Shown: positions 1 to 8,955 of the stretch, piece after piece
Layout: every line of letters starts with the position of its first letter
Numbering within the stretch: position 1 is the stretch's first letter
Source of the DNA: JAABQT01 sp035459025
GTDB taxonomy: Bacteria; Pseudomonadota; Gammaproteobacteria; Burkholderiales; SG8-39
Direction of reading: 5' to 3'
Length of the DNA stretch: 64,000 nt
Assembly: GCA_035459025.1 (NCBI GenBank)
Contig: DATHYT010000091.1
Location: 45,114 to 109,113 of the forward strand
The notes under the pieces: model-generated
The model's input: the letters and a program-made list of their open reading frames with translations, nothing else
What the model was told of the DNA's origin: nothing
Databases searched by the model: none
Position numbers and translations under genes: made by a program

Positions 1-863
1 AGCCGCCGCGCGCCCGCGCCGAGCGGCGCGAGCGCCGCATGGGCATTTTGCCTGAGTTCCTGGGCCAGTTCCCGCGCGCGCGGCAGGCCCATTACCGACA
101 CATAGGTGGGTTTGCCCTGGCGCGAATCCTTGCCCGCGGTCTTGCCGAGCGTGGCGCTGGAGGCTTCCGCGTCCAGCACATCGTCCACCACCTGGAACGC
201 GAGGCCCACGGTCTTGGCATACTGGTCGAGGCGCTCGCGCAGCGTGGCCTCGGGCGCGCGGCCGCAGGCCGCGCCCAGGAGCACCGCGGCGCGGATCAGC
301 GCGCCGGTCTTGTGGATGTGCATCGCCTCGAGCTCGGGGACCGAGAGCGCCTTGCCGGTGGCGGCGAGGTCGATCTGCTGCCCGCCCGCCATGCCGCGCG
401 AGCCCGCGGCCGCCGCGAGCAGCTTCACCATTTCGAGCTGGGCGCGCGGGTCGTCGGCGAGCGCCGGCTCGGCGAGCAGCTGGAAGGCGAGCGACTGCAG
501 CGCGTCCCCCACGAGCAGCGCGGTGGCCTCGTCGAATTCCACGTGCACCGTGGGCTTGCCGCGGCGGAGCACGTCGTCGTCCATGCACGGCAGATCGTCG
601 TGCACCAGCGAGTAGGCGTGGATCAGCTCGACCGCCGCGGCCGCGACCTCGAGCCGCTCGGGGCTCGCCCCCGCCACCTCGCCGGCGGCGAAGGTAAGCA
701 AGGGCCGCACGCGCTTGCCGCCCTCGAGCACCGCGTAGCGCATGGCCACGTGCAGCCGCGCCGGGGCGAGGTGGGCCGCGGGCAGGTGACGGGAGAGAAC
801 CGCCTCCATTCGCGCCTGGATGCCGCCCATCCAGGCCGCGAAGCCCGGGTCAGGTGCCGTCAC
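1..863 (-). CDS. ispA: Farnesyl/geranyl diphosphate synthase, C-terminus cut by window edge
   Basis: Prenyltransferase that condenses isopentenyl and dimethylallyl diphosphate into farnesyl diphosphate for quinone and undecaprenyl synthesis in the cytoplasm. The reverse-strand frame is open from a GTG at 863 to the window edge, so the last part lies outside. It shows the family landmarks in order: GGKRVRP early, the first Asp-rich motif DDLPCMDDD, a GDALQ segment, GGQQIDL, and the second Asp-rich region around QVVDDVLD followed by GKTAGKD. The GTG start overlaps the end of xseB by 14 nt, the classic xseB-ispA(-dxs) arrangement. An ATG 11 codons further in is a possible alternative start. Confidence 0.93.
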   Translation of the reverse strand, partial: MTAPDPGFAAWMGGIQARMEAVLSRHLPAAHLAPARLHVAMRYAVLEGGKRVRPLLTFAAGEVAGASPERLEVAAAAVELIHAYSLVHDDLPCMDDDVLRRGKPTVHVEFDEATALLVGDALQSLAFQLLAEPALADDPRAQLEMVKLLAAAAGSRGMAGGQQIDLAATGKALSVPELEAMHIHKTGALIRAAVLLGAACGRAPEATLRERLDQYAKTVGLAFQVVDDVLDAEASSATLGKTAGKDSRQGKPTYVSVMGLPRARELAQELRQNAHAALAPLGAGARR

Positions 864-1092
864 CGGGCTCGGGTTCCACGGCGAGCTTCTTCAGCACCTC
901 GCCTTCGAGCACCTTGACCTGGCGCTGGGCGGCGTCGAGGCGCTCCTGGCAGAAGCGCGCCAGCTCCAGGCCGCGCTTGTGCGCCGCCAGCGCCTGCTCC
1001 AGCGAGAGCTTGCCGCCTTCCATCTGCGCGACCAGCTTTTCCAGCTCCGCGAGCGCTTTCTCGAAGGTGGCCTCGGCGGCGGGCTTGGTCAT
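850..1092 (-). CDS. xseB: Exodeoxyribonuclease VII small subunit
   Basis: Small subunit of exonuclease VII, which with XseA degrades single-stranded DNA to oligonucleotides. The 80-residue product has the family size and the heptad-rich pattern ALAELEKLVAQMEGG ... SLEQAL ... CQERLDAA. It overlaps the ispA start, so the two are translationally coupled. No Shine-Dalgarno sequence precedes the ATG. Instead, on the reverse strand, a TTGACC hexamer, 18 nt, TAAGTT and 6 nt lead straight into the start codon, so the transcript may be leaderless. The partner gene xseA is at 25562. Confidence 0.95.
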   Translation of the reverse strand: MTKPAAEATFEKALAELEKLVAQMEGGKLSLEQALAAHKRGLELARFCQERLDAAQRQVKVLEGEVLKKLAVEPEPGDGT

Positions 1093-1098
1093 GGCGCG

Positions 1099-1128
1099 AA
1101 CTTAGCCGACCGGCGCTTTACCGGTCAA
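1099..1128 (-). promoter_or_regulatory. Putative xseB promoter placing the transcript start at the ATG
   Basis: Reverse-strand -35-like TTGACC (1128-1123), an 18-nt spacer and -10-like TAAGTT (1104-1099) end only 6 nt before the xseB ATG at 1092. The -35 matches the consensus well and the -10 poorly. The spacing predicts transcription starting at or within a few bases of the start codon. Confidence 0.45.
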
Positions 1129-1178
1129 ACCTTCCCTGGGGTAGAATGCGCGCCATTTTTTCGCCACCCCGGGCTCCG

Positions 1179-2273
1179 ATGTCCGACCTCGTCCACGCGC
1201 GCCGACTGCAGCCGGCCTCCTGCCAGCTGCCGGTGTCGTGGTATTTCGACCCCGCCGTGTTCGCCGAGGAAAAGGCGCGCCTCTTCGACCCGGGGCCGAA
1301 CTACATCGGCCACGAGCTGATGGTGCCGCAGGTCGGCGACTACCACACGCTGGCGTGGATGGACCACGCCAAGGTGCTGGTACGCAACGCCGGCGGCGTC
1401 GAGCTCCTCTCCAACGTCTGCCGCCACCGCCAGTCGCTGATGCTCGAAGGCCGCGGGCGGCTGCAGAACATCGTCTGCCCGCTGCATCGCTGGACCTACG
1501 ACCTGAAGGGCGAGCTCCTCGGCGCACCGCACTTCCCCGAGAGCCCGTGCGTCAAGCTCGCCTCCACGCCTCTTACGCGTTGGAACGGGCTGCTGTTTGC
1601 CGGGCCGGCGGATCCGGCGCGCACGCTCGCCGGCATGGACACGTCGGACTGGGATTTCTCCGGCTACGTGCTCGAGCGCGTGATGATCGACGAGTACGAC
1701 GTCAACTGGAAGACCTTCATCGAGGTGTACCTCGAGGTCTACCACGTCGACCCGTTCCATCCGGGCCTGGGCAACTTCACCGACTGCAAGCAGTGGCACG
1801 TCAACTACGGGGAGGACTGGTCGGTGCAGGTGGCGCAGGCGAAGGCGGGCCTCGGCAAGCCCGGCACGCCCGTGTACCGCAAGTGGCACGAGGCTTGCCT
1901 CAAGCACCTCGACGGCCGCACGCCCAAGCAGGGCGCGCTGTGGATGGCCTGGTTCCCCGGCTTCATGCTCGAGTGGTACCCGAACGTGCTCATCGTCAGC
2001 CAGCTGATCCCGCGCTCGCCGACGCACACCACCAACGTGGTCGAGTTCTACTACCCCGAGGAGATCGCGCTGTTCGAGCGCGAGTTCGTCGAGGCGCAGC
2101 AGGCCGCGTATGTCGAGACCGCGCTCGAGGACAACGAGATCTGCCTGCGCATGGACCGCGGGCGGCGCGCGCTCTGGACGCAGGGACGCGACGACGCCGG
2201 CCCGTACCAGTCGCCGATGGAGGACACGATGGTACATTTCCACGAATGGCTGCGGAGAAAGCTGGGGCGCTAG
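1179..2273 (+). CDS. Rieske-type aromatic ring-hydroxylating oxygenase alpha-subunit-like protein
   Basis: Rieske non-heme iron oxygenase of unknown substrate. The 364-residue product has the [2Fe-2S] ligands as CRHR at residues 81-84 and CPLHRW at 100-105 (C81, H83, C100, H103). It is followed by the catalytic-domain iron region EVYLEVYHVDPFHP, carrying the two His ligands, and a later acidic candidate ligand around LEDNEICLR. The start at 1179 (MSDLV) is preferred to an ATG at 1146, which falls inside a TAGAAT -10-like hexamer (1142-1147). The next gene overlaps its end by 28 nt. Electron-transfer partners are not encoded nearby, so the reaction cannot be named. Confidence 0.85.
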   Translation: MSDLVHARRLQPASCQLPVSWYFDPAVFAEEKARLFDPGPNYIGHELMVPQVGDYHTLAWMDHAKVLVRNAGGVELLSNVCRHRQSLMLEGRGRLQNIVCPLHRWTYDLKGELLGAPHFPESPCVKLASTPLTRWNGLLFAGPADPARTLAGMDTSDWDFSGYVLERVMIDEYDVNWKTFIEVYLEVYHVDPFHPGLGNFTDCKQWHVNYGEDWSVQVAQAKAGLGKPGTPVYRKWHEACLKHLDGRTPKQGALWMAWFPGFMLEWYPNVLIVSQLIPRSPTHTTNVVEFYYPEEIALFEREFVEAQQAAYVETALEDNEICLRMDRGRRALWTQGRDDAGPYQSPMEDTMVHFHEWLRRKLGR

Positions 2274-3094
2274 GCCCTCTCGTATCGACCGAAGATCTGT
2301 CCCGCCACCCCGAGTGGCGCGTGTTCGACTGCCGGCACGACCTGATGAAGCCGGAGGCCGGCGAGCAGCTGTACCGTGAAGGTCACATCCCCGGCGCTTC
2401 GTTCGCGCATCTGGATCGCGATCTCTCGTCGCCCAAGACCGGAAAGAACGGTCGGCATCCATTGCCGGATCCCGCGAAGTTCATCGCCTGGCTGGGTTCG
2501 CAGGGACTGAAGAAGACCGACACCGTCGTGTGCTACGACGGCGGGCCGGGCGCGATGGCCGCGCGCCTGTGGTGGATGCTGCGCTGGGTGGGGCACGAGT
2601 CGGTCTCGGTGCTCGACGGCGGCGTCGCCAAGTGGAAGAAGGAAGGCCGGGCGGTCACTGCCGAGGTCGCGAAGTTCTCGCCGACGACGTATCCCGGGAA
2701 GGCGCGTAGCGAGATGGCCGTGGACGTCGCCCACGTCGAGAAATCTCTGGGCGAGGAGCTGGTCCTCGATGCGCGCGCGCCGGCGCGCTGGCGCGGCGAG
2801 ACCGAGCCCATCGACCCGGAAGCCGGGCGCATTCCCGGATCGCTGAATCGCTTCAACAGCGACAACCTCACGCCCGAGGGCGTGCACAAGCCGGCCGAGC
2901 AGCTGCGCAGGGAGTTCGAGGCCGTGCTCGGCGGGCGCGCGCCCGCGGAGGTCGTCAACTCCTGCGGCTCGGGCGTCGCCGCGTGCCACAACATCCTGGC
3001 GATGGAGATCGCGGGGTTGAAGGACGCGAAGCTCTACCCCGGCTCCTGGAGCGAGTGGATCGCGGATCCGAAGAGACCGCGTGAGCGCGGCTGA
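2246..3094 (+). CDS. Thiosulfate/3-mercaptopyruvate sulfurtransferase (tandem rhodanese)
   Basis: Two-domain rhodanese, 282 residues, transferring sulfane sulfur from thiosulfate or 3-mercaptopyruvate to an acceptor. The N-terminal inactive rhodanese domain contains FDCRHDLM and GHIPGASFAHLDRDLS. The C-terminal domain contains LDARAPARWRGE, GRIPGSLN and the active loop CGSGVAAC, whose first cysteine is the expected persulfide carrier. The CGSGV loop resembles mercaptopyruvate sulfurtransferases more than CRKGVT thiosulfate enzymes, so SseA-like activity is inferred. The ATG at 2246 lies inside the Rieske gene and the next gene starts inside this one, suggesting one coupled transcript. Confidence 0.88.
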   Translation: MAAEKAGALGPLVSTEDLSRHPEWRVFDCRHDLMKPEAGEQLYREGHIPGASFAHLDRDLSSPKTGKNGRHPLPDPAKFIAWLGSQGLKKTDTVVCYDGGPGAMAARLWWMLRWVGHESVSVLDGGVAKWKKEGRAVTAEVAKFSPTTYPGKARSEMAVDVAHVEKSLGEELVLDARAPARWRGETEPIDPEAGRIPGSLNRFNSDNLTPEGVHKPAEQLRREFEAVLGGRAPAEVVNSCGSGVAACHNILAMEIAGLKDAKLYPGSWSEWIADPKRPRERG

Positions 3095-3443
3095 TTCTCT
3101 CCTCGTCCTTCACTTCGCGATCGTCGTTTTCATCGTCGGCGGGCTGCTCCTGACTTGGGTCGGGGCGCTCGCGTCCTGGGCGTGGGTGCGCAACCCCTGG
3201 TTTCGCTACCTGCACCTCGGAGCCATCGCCTTCGTCGCGTTGGAAGCGGTCATCGGCATGACCTGTCCGCTCACCGTGTGGGAGGACGCGCTGCGCGGCG
3301 GCGGAAGCGGCGAGTCGTTCGTGGGGCGCTGGGTGCGGACCCTGCTTTACTACCGCGCGCCGGAGTGGGTGTTCACGGTGATCTATGTGGCGTGGACGGC
3401 GGCGACGCTCGTCACGCTGCGGTTCGTGCCACCTCGGCGCTGA
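3081..3443 (+). CDS. DUF2784 family small membrane protein
   Basis: A 120-residue integral membrane protein with four hydrophobic segments: about residues 5-30, 42-62, 85-95 and 98-115. The pattern LLTWVGALASWAWVRNPWFRYLHL ... CPLTVWED is typical of DUF2784, a family without a known function. GTG at 3081 overlaps the stop codon of the sulfurtransferase, so it is translationally coupled to it. Its 3' end overlaps the convergent hflX gene by 32 nt. Confidence 0.8.
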   Translation: MSAADSLLVLHFAIVVFIVGGLLLTWVGALASWAWVRNPWFRYLHLGAIAFVALEAVIGMTCPLTVWEDALRGGGSGESFVGRWVRTLLYYRAPEWVFTVIYVAWTAATLVTLRFVPPRR

Positions 3444-4701
3444 TACCCTCGCGCAAGCGCGCCAGCGCCTCGGGCTCGCCGCGCACGCGCAGGAACGCGC
3501 CGGCGCCGTCCGCACGCTCCTCGAGCACTTCGCAGCCCGCGAAGATCTGGCCGCGCAGCTTCTGCGCCGACCAGGGCAGGTAGAGCTCGGCCTCGACCAG
3601 GCGCCGCTGGAAGAACGCGACGATCGCCTCGCGCAACCGCGCCACGTCGCCTTCGCGTTTGGCGCTCATGACCACGCACCCGGGGTACTTCTCGCGCAGC
3701 GCGGCCTCGTCGCCGCCGCGGTCGATCTTGTTGAACACGATCAGGCGCGGCACGTCCTTGGCCCCGATCTCGTCGAGCACCTCCTCGGTCACGGCAAGCT
3801 GGCGCTCGAACCCGGGATCGCTCGCGTCGACCACGTGCGCGACGAGCGAGGCCTCGAGCGCCTCGTCGAGCGTCGACTTGAACGAGGCGACCAGCCCGTG
3901 CGGCAGGTTCTTGATGAAGCCGACCGTGTCGCTCACCAGCACGCGCGGCACGCTCTCCGGATGCAGCGCGCGCACCGTGGTGTCGAGCGTGGCGAAGAGC
4001 TTGTCGGCCACCAGCGCCTCGCTCGCCGTAAGCGCGCGCATCAGCGTGGACTTGCCCGCGTTCGTGTAGCCGACGAGCGCCACGCGCGCGAGTCCCTGGC
4101 GCTCCTGGCGCCGCGCGCGCTGCGTCCGGCGCTCGAGGTGCATCGCGTCGAGCTCTTTCTGCAGCTCGGCGATGCGGTCGCGGATCTTGCGCCGGTCAAG
4201 CTCGCCGTGCGACTCCCCGCCGCTCCTGCCGCCGGTGCCGCTGCGCGCCCGGTCCTTCGGCCCGGCCTGCTTGGCGGCTTCGCGCATCCTCGGCCCCATG
4301 TAGCCCAGGCGCGCGATCTCGACCTGCGCGCGCGCGGCGCTGGAGCGCGCGTGGCGGTGGAAGATCTCGAGGATCACCATGGTGCGGTCCATCACCTCGC
4401 AGCCGACCTCCTTGCCGAGGTTGAACGCCTGCGAGGGCGAGATCTCGTGGTCGACGAGGACGAGGTCCGCGCCTTGCTGTACCAGGTCGCGCAGCTCCTC
4501 GCGCTTGCCGAGGCCGAAGTAGGCGGTGGCGTCGAAGCTGGCGCGCTTCTGGGTGATCGTACTGACGACTTCGAAGCCGAGCGTTTTCGCGAGCTGGCGC
4601 AGCTCCGTCAGCGAGGCTTCGAATTCGGCGTCACCGACGCTGGGCAATTGCACCGCCGCGACGATGGCGCGCGGGGGTTTGTGGGCGAGCACTTGCGTCA
4701 T
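3412..4701 (-). CDS. hflX: Ribosome-associated GTPase HflX
   Basis: GTPase that binds the 50S subunit and splits stalled or stressed ribosomes. The 429-residue product has the HflX N-terminal domain (SLTELRQLAKTLGFEVV, YFGLGKREEL), the glycine-rich linker, and the G domain: GYTNAGKS (G1), DTVGFI (G3) and NKID (G4). In many proteobacteria it follows hfq and precedes hflKC, but neither is present here. Upstream is a hydrolase and downstream is the convergent DUF2784 gene. The ATG at 4701 has no clear Shine-Dalgarno. A TAGTCT hexamer lies 9 nt upstream. Confidence 0.95.
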   Translation of the reverse strand: MTQVLAHKPPRAIVAAVQLPSVGDAEFEASLTELRQLAKTLGFEVVSTITQKRASFDATAYFGLGKREELRDLVQQGADLVLVDHEISPSQAFNLGKEVGCEVMDRTMVILEIFHRHARSSAARAQVEIARLGYMGPRMREAAKQAGPKDRARSGTGGRSGGESHGELDRRKIRDRIAELQKELDAMHLERRTQRARRQERQGLARVALVGYTNAGKSTLMRALTASEALVADKLFATLDTTVRALHPESVPRVLVSDTVGFIKNLPHGLVASFKSTLDEALEASLVAHVVDASDPGFERQLAVTEEVLDEIGAKDVPRLIVFNKIDRGGDEAALREKYPGCVVMSAKREGDVARLREAIVAFFQRRLVEAELYLPWSAQKLRGQIFAGCEVLEERADGAGAFLRVRGEPEALARLREGISAEVARTAA

Positions 4702-4753
4702 GGGGGACGGAGACTACCAGTCAAAGCCGCATTTCGGCAGATTTCCCGGCTTG

Positions 4754-5647
4754 TCAGTGCACTCGTGCCGCCCAGGAAAACAACGCGCTGAACACGGCAT
4801 CCCGCACCTCGCGCCGCGACAGCACGAGATCGTGCAGCCCGCCCGGAAACGCGAGCACGGACGCCTGCGGCCCCAAAGTCCTCCCCCACTTGGCGACGTG
4901 GCGCCAGTCGAGCACGATGTCGGCCTCGTCCGAATGCATGGTCAGCACCGGGCACTCGACCTCCAACCCGGCATGCACCTTGTGCTGGCCGGCAAGCACG
5001 GCACCGATCCAGCCGAAGTACGCTGGAAAGCCGTGCAAGGGCTTCAGCTTCAGGTCGAAGTCCCACTCGCCGTCGAAGTCGCGGTGGATGCTGCGGATGT
5101 AGACGGGCTTCAGCGCCTTGGGATCATTGAGAAACGGAAACGCCTGCCCCGTGAGCGCCGCCATGCCGAGCTGCGCGCGCTTCAAAGGCGTCACCTTCCA
5201 GTCGAAGAACGGGCTGTTCAGCCATAGCGAAGTAATCTGCTCGCGCCGCGCGCCGCGGTGCGCGTAAAGCGCGCACACGAGCCCGCCCGTCGAATGTCCG
5301 GCAAGCAGCACCGGGCCGCCGATCTCGTCGATCGCGGCCGTGATGTCGACGTCGTACTCCGCCATGTCCTTGCAGTAGCACGGATGCTGGTGCTCGAGCC
5401 ACGAGCGTCCGTGCTTGCGCAAATCGAGCGCGTAGAACGCGTAGCCCTCGCCGGCGAAGCGCTCGGCCATGTGGCGCTGGAAAAAATAATCGACGAAGCC
5501 GTGCACGTAGAGCACCGCCCCGCGTGGCGCATCGCCCGCCGGCAGGCGCACGAGCGTCGCCACCACGCGCCCATCGTAGTCGTCGGGAAACCCGAAGGTC
5601 TTCGCCTCGAAACCCGGCAGCAGCCGGTCCGGTTGCCAGTCACTCAT
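4754..5647 (-). CDS. Alpha/beta hydrolase, lysophospholipase-like
   Basis: A 297-residue alpha/beta-hydrolase of the serine aminopeptidase/monoglyceride lipase type (Hydrolase_4). The nucleophile elbow is GHSTGGL, an oxyanion region HGFVDYFFQRH follows strand 3, and the C-terminal acid and His can be seen in MHSDEADIVLDWRH and FPGGLHDLVLS. No signal peptide is evident, so it is probably cytoplasmic. Its 5' end overlaps the end of queG by 8 nt on the same strand. The substrate is unknown. Confidence 0.85.
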   Translation of the reverse strand: MSDWQPDRLLPGFEAKTFGFPDDYDGRVVATLVRLPAGDAPRGAVLYVHGFVDYFFQRHMAERFAGEGYAFYALDLRKHGRSWLEHQHPCYCKDMAEYDVDITAAIDEIGGPVLLAGHSTGGLVCALYAHRGARREQITSLWLNSPFFDWKVTPLKRAQLGMAALTGQAFPFLNDPKALKPVYIRSIHRDFDGEWDFDLKLKPLHGFPAYFGWIGAVLAGQHKVHAGLEVECPVLTMHSDEADIVLDWRHVAKWGRTLGPQASVLAFPGGLHDLVLSRREVRDAVFSALFSWAARVH

Positions 5648-6671
5648 GGCGCGAAAGCGCCCAGGCCACGTGCTCGCGCACCAGGGCGGACGGGTGGTCC
5701 GAGCGAGCGCGCAGCGCGCCGAGCACTTCGGGCGTGGTCGGCGCGTTGCCCAGGCCCACGGCGAGGTTGCGCAGCCACCGTTCGTAGCCGATGCGCCGGA
5801 TCGGCGAGCCCGCCATGCGCTCGTCGAACGCCTGCTCGCTCCAGGCGAAGAGTTCCACCAGCGACGCGCGATCGAGGCCGTTGCGCACCGCGAAGTCCGG
5901 CTCCCGCGTCGGCTGCGCGAACGAATTCCATGGGCACACCGCCTGGCAATCGTCGCAGCCGTAGACGCGGTTGCCGATCAGCGGCCGAAACTCCTCCGGA
6001 ATGCAGCCTTTCAGCTCGATGGTGAGGTACGAGATGCAGCGCCGCGCGTCGAGCTGGTAGGGCCCGGTGATCGCCTGCGTCGGGCAGACGTCGATGCACT
6101 TCGTGCACGTGCCGCAATGCTCGCCCGCGGGGGCGTCCGCCGGCAGCGGCAGGCTCGTATACACCTCGCCCAGAAAGAACCACGATCCCGCTTCGCGCGA
6201 CAGCAGAAGCGTGTGCTTGCCGCGCCAGCCGATGCCGGATTTTGCTGCGAGCGCCACCTCCATCACCGGCGCCGAGTCGGCGAACACGCGATGCCCGAAA
6301 GGGCCAGCCTCCGCCTCGATGCGCTCGCACAGCTTCTGCAGCCGCCCGCGCAGCACCTTGTGGTAGTCGCGCCCGCGCGCATAGCGCGAGACGCAGGCAC
6401 GCAGCGGGTCGTCGTCTTCCTCGTCCAGCGTCGCCGCATAGTCCATGCGGCAGCTGATGACGCGCACGGTGCCCGGCACCAGCTCCGCGGGCCGCGCGCG
6501 GAGCGCGCCGTGGCGCGCCATATAATCCATCTCGCCGTGCCAGCCCCTGCCGAGCCACTCGCCGAGGCGGTTTTCCGCGGCGGCGAGGTCGGTGTCCGCG
6601 ATCCCCACCGCCTGAAAGCCGAGCTCCCCGCCCCACTGCTTGATTCGCGCCGCAAGCGCGCCGTAATCCAT
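5640..6671 (-). CDS. queG: Epoxyqueuosine reductase
   Basis: Cobalamin- and Fe-S-dependent enzyme that reduces epoxyqueuosine to queuosine in the tRNA wobble position. The 343-residue product has two [4Fe-4S] sites, CGTCTKCIDVCP and GCDDCQAVCPWN, and a short C-terminal HEAT-like repeat (LRNLAVGLGNAP ... VREHVAWALSRHE). The start MDYGALAARI at 6671 matches the family. Its ATG shares two bases with the divergent tsaE ATG at 6670. On the reverse strand TAGACT (6685-6680) sits 8 nt before the start, pointing to a leaderless transcript. A longer frame reaching to 6800 is only antisense to tsaE. Confidence 0.94.
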   Translation of the reverse strand: MDYGALAARIKQWGGELGFQAVGIADTDLAAAENRLGEWLGRGWHGEMDYMARHGALRARPAELVPGTVRVISCRMDYAATLDEEDDDPLRACVSRYARGRDYHKVLRGRLQKLCERIEAEAGPFGHRVFADSAPVMEVALAAKSGIGWRGKHTLLLSREAGSWFFLGEVYTSLPLPADAPAGEHCGTCTKCIDVCPTQAITGPYQLDARRCISYLTIELKGCIPEEFRPLIGNRVYGCDDCQAVCPWNSFAQPTREPDFAVRNGLDRASLVELFAWSEQAFDERMAGSPIRRIGYERWLRNLAVGLGNAPTTPEVLGALRARSDHPSALVREHVAWALSRHE

Positions 6672-7152
6672 GGGTCCCGAGTCTAGCCTCGAGCTCGCCG
6701 ACGAAGCGGCGACGCTCGGCCTAGGCGCGGCGCTCGCCGCCGGCATCGCGCCGGGGCGCGTGCTGCACCTCTCGGGCGAGCTCGGATCCGGCAAGACCAC
6801 CCTCGTTCGGGGACTGTTGCGTGAACTGGGTCACAGCGGCCGGGTGAAAAGCCCCACCTACCCCCTGGTTGAACTTTACGTCGTTTCAAGATTAAACTTG
6901 TATCACTTTGATTTTTATCGTTTCAAAGATCGGAGCGAATGGCAGGATTCTGGCTTCAGGGACTACTTCAACGCGCAAGCCGCGTGCATCGTCGAATGGC
7001 CGGAGCGGGCGGGCGGACTGCTGCCGCCCCCGGACCTCGCGGTGCGGCTGGAAATCGTCCCGGGCGCGCGCCGCGCCCGGCTGAGCGCGGGCACGCCGGC
7101 CGGCGCGGCCTGGCTGGCGCGCTTGCGGCCGCGCTCCTCCTCGGCTACCTAG
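6670..7152 (+). CDS. tsaE: tRNA threonylcarbamoyladenosine synthesis ATPase TsaE
   Basis: ATPase partner of TsaB/TsaD in t6A37 modification of tRNAs. The 160-residue product carries the P-loop GELGSGKTT, then SPTYPLVELY and YHFDFYRF, the conserved TsaE core. Inside this core, about 6863-6930 is strongly AT-rich (about one third GC) with rare codons such as TCA-AGA-TTA in a row, unlike the rest of the gene. The start overlaps that of queG on the opposite strand. The downstream amidase gene begins within this gene, as in the common tsaE-amiC-mutL order. Confidence 0.93.
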   Translation: MGPESSLELADEAATLGLGAALAAGIAPGRVLHLSGELGSGKTTLVRGLLRELGHSGRVKSPTYPLVELYVVSRLNLYHFDFYRFKDRSEWQDSGFRDYFNAQAACIVEWPERAGGLLPPPDLAVRLEIVPGARRARLSAGTPAGAAWLARLRPRSSSAT

Positions 7153-8306
7153 CCGCCGCCCAGGCGCAGGTCATCGCCACGCGCATCTGGCCGGCGCGCG
7201 ACTACACCCGCGTCACCTTCGAGTCGCGTCAGGCGCTCGACTACAGCATGTTCGCGCTGAAGGACCCCCAACGCCTGGTGCTCGATCTCAACGCCGAGGA
7301 CGCGGACGGCCTGATCGCCGCGCTGCAGTCCAAGGTCGCCGCCGAGGATCCCTACGTCGCGGTGCTGCGCGTGGGCGCCAACCGCCCGGGCGTGACGCGC
7401 GTGGTGCTTGACCTCAAGGCGGAAGTGCGGCCGCAGGTGTTTGCGCTGAAGCCCATCGCCGAATACGGCCACCGCCTGGTGCTCGACCTTTATCCGCTGG
7501 TGCCGCCCGATCCGCTGGCGGCGCTCCTGGAGCTGAACGGGCAGCTCGCCGTGCCCGGGGCGCGCGGCGGCGACACCACGCCGCGCTCGGTGGTGCGCCT
7601 CGCTACCGTAGTGGTGGATGCCGGGCATGGCGGCGAGGATCCGGGCGCGCGCGGGCGCCGCGGCGCGAAGGAAAAGGACATCACGCTGCTCATCGCCAGG
7701 CGCCTGAAGGCGCTGATCGACGCCGAGCCCGGCATGCGCGCCGTGCTGACGCGCGACGGCGACTATTACCTGTCGCTGCAGGCGCGTGTGGAGAAGGCGC
7801 GAGCGGTGAAAGCGGATCTCTTGGTGTCGGTGCACGCCGATGCCTTCACCCGCCCGCACGCGCGCGGGTCTTCCGTGTTCACGCTGTCGCAGCGGCCGAC
7901 CTCGGCGGCCGCGGCGTGGCTGGCCAAGCAGGAGAACGACTCCGACCTGATCGGCGGCGTCGGCCTGGACGCGCGCGACCCCTACCTCAAGCAGGTGCTC
8001 GTGGACCTGTCGCAGACCGCGACCAACGATCACAGCATGAAGCTCGCCGGCGCGGTGCTCTCGGAGCTCGGCCAGATCAACACGCTGCACAAGGCGCAGG
8101 TCGAGCGCGCCGGCTTCGCCGTGCTCAAGGCCCCCGACGTGCCCTCGATCCTGGTCGAGACCGCGTTCATCTCCAATCCGCAGGAGGAGCGCCGGCTGCA
8201 GGACGAGCGCTACCAGGACAAGATGGCGCGCGCCATGCTGGCGGGGATCAAGCGCTACTTCAGCCTGCACCCGCCGCGCCCGCAGGGTCCGCTGGCGCAG
8301 AAATGA
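6996..8306 (+). CDS. amiC: N-acetylmuramoyl-L-alanine amidase, AMIN plus Amidase_3
   Basis: Periplasmic zinc amidase that cleaves peptide from glycan in septal peptidoglycan. After an exported N-terminus (arginine pair in GRRGLAGAL, a hydrophobic run, cleavage near AQAQ) there is an AMIN domain (VIATRIWPARDYTRVTF). The catalytic domain follows, with zinc ligands in VVVDAGHGGEDPG, GAKEKDI and SVHADAF and the catalytic Glu in LVETAFISNP. The start is uncertain. The only in-frame ATGs are 6996 and 6939, inside tsaE, leaving a long leader before the signal. The twin-arginine-like signal matches AmiC-type export but is not decisive. Confidence 0.88.
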   Translation: MAGAGGRTAAAPGPRGAAGNRPGRAPRPAERGHAGRRGLAGALAAALLLGYLAAAQAQVIATRIWPARDYTRVTFESRQALDYSMFALKDPQRLVLDLNAEDADGLIAALQSKVAAEDPYVAVLRVGANRPGVTRVVLDLKAEVRPQVFALKPIAEYGHRLVLDLYPLVPPDPLAALLELNGQLAVPGARGGDTTPRSVVRLATVVVDAGHGGEDPGARGRRGAKEKDITLLIARRLKALIDAEPGMRAVLTRDGDYYLSLQARVEKARAVKADLLVSVHADAFTRPHARGSSVFTLSQRPTSAAAAWLAKQENDSDLIGGVGLDARDPYLKQVLVDLSQTATNDHSMKLAGAVLSELGQINTLHKAQVERAGFAVLKAPDVPSILVETAFISNPQEERRLQDERYQDKMARAMLAGIKRYFSLHPPRPQGPLAQK

Positions 8307-8307
8307 G

Positions 8308-8955
<648 letters not shown>

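Noticed and set aside
1238..2245. Long upstream extension of the sulfurtransferase frame
   Set aside because: This part is an Arg/Ala-rich shadow of the Rieske oxygenase gene; rhodanese homology starts at 2246.
1125..2462. 445-residue minus-strand frame opposite the Rieske gene
   Set aside because: Low-complexity translation typical of GC-rich antisense frames, with no recognisable domain; the plus strand encodes a clear Rieske protein.
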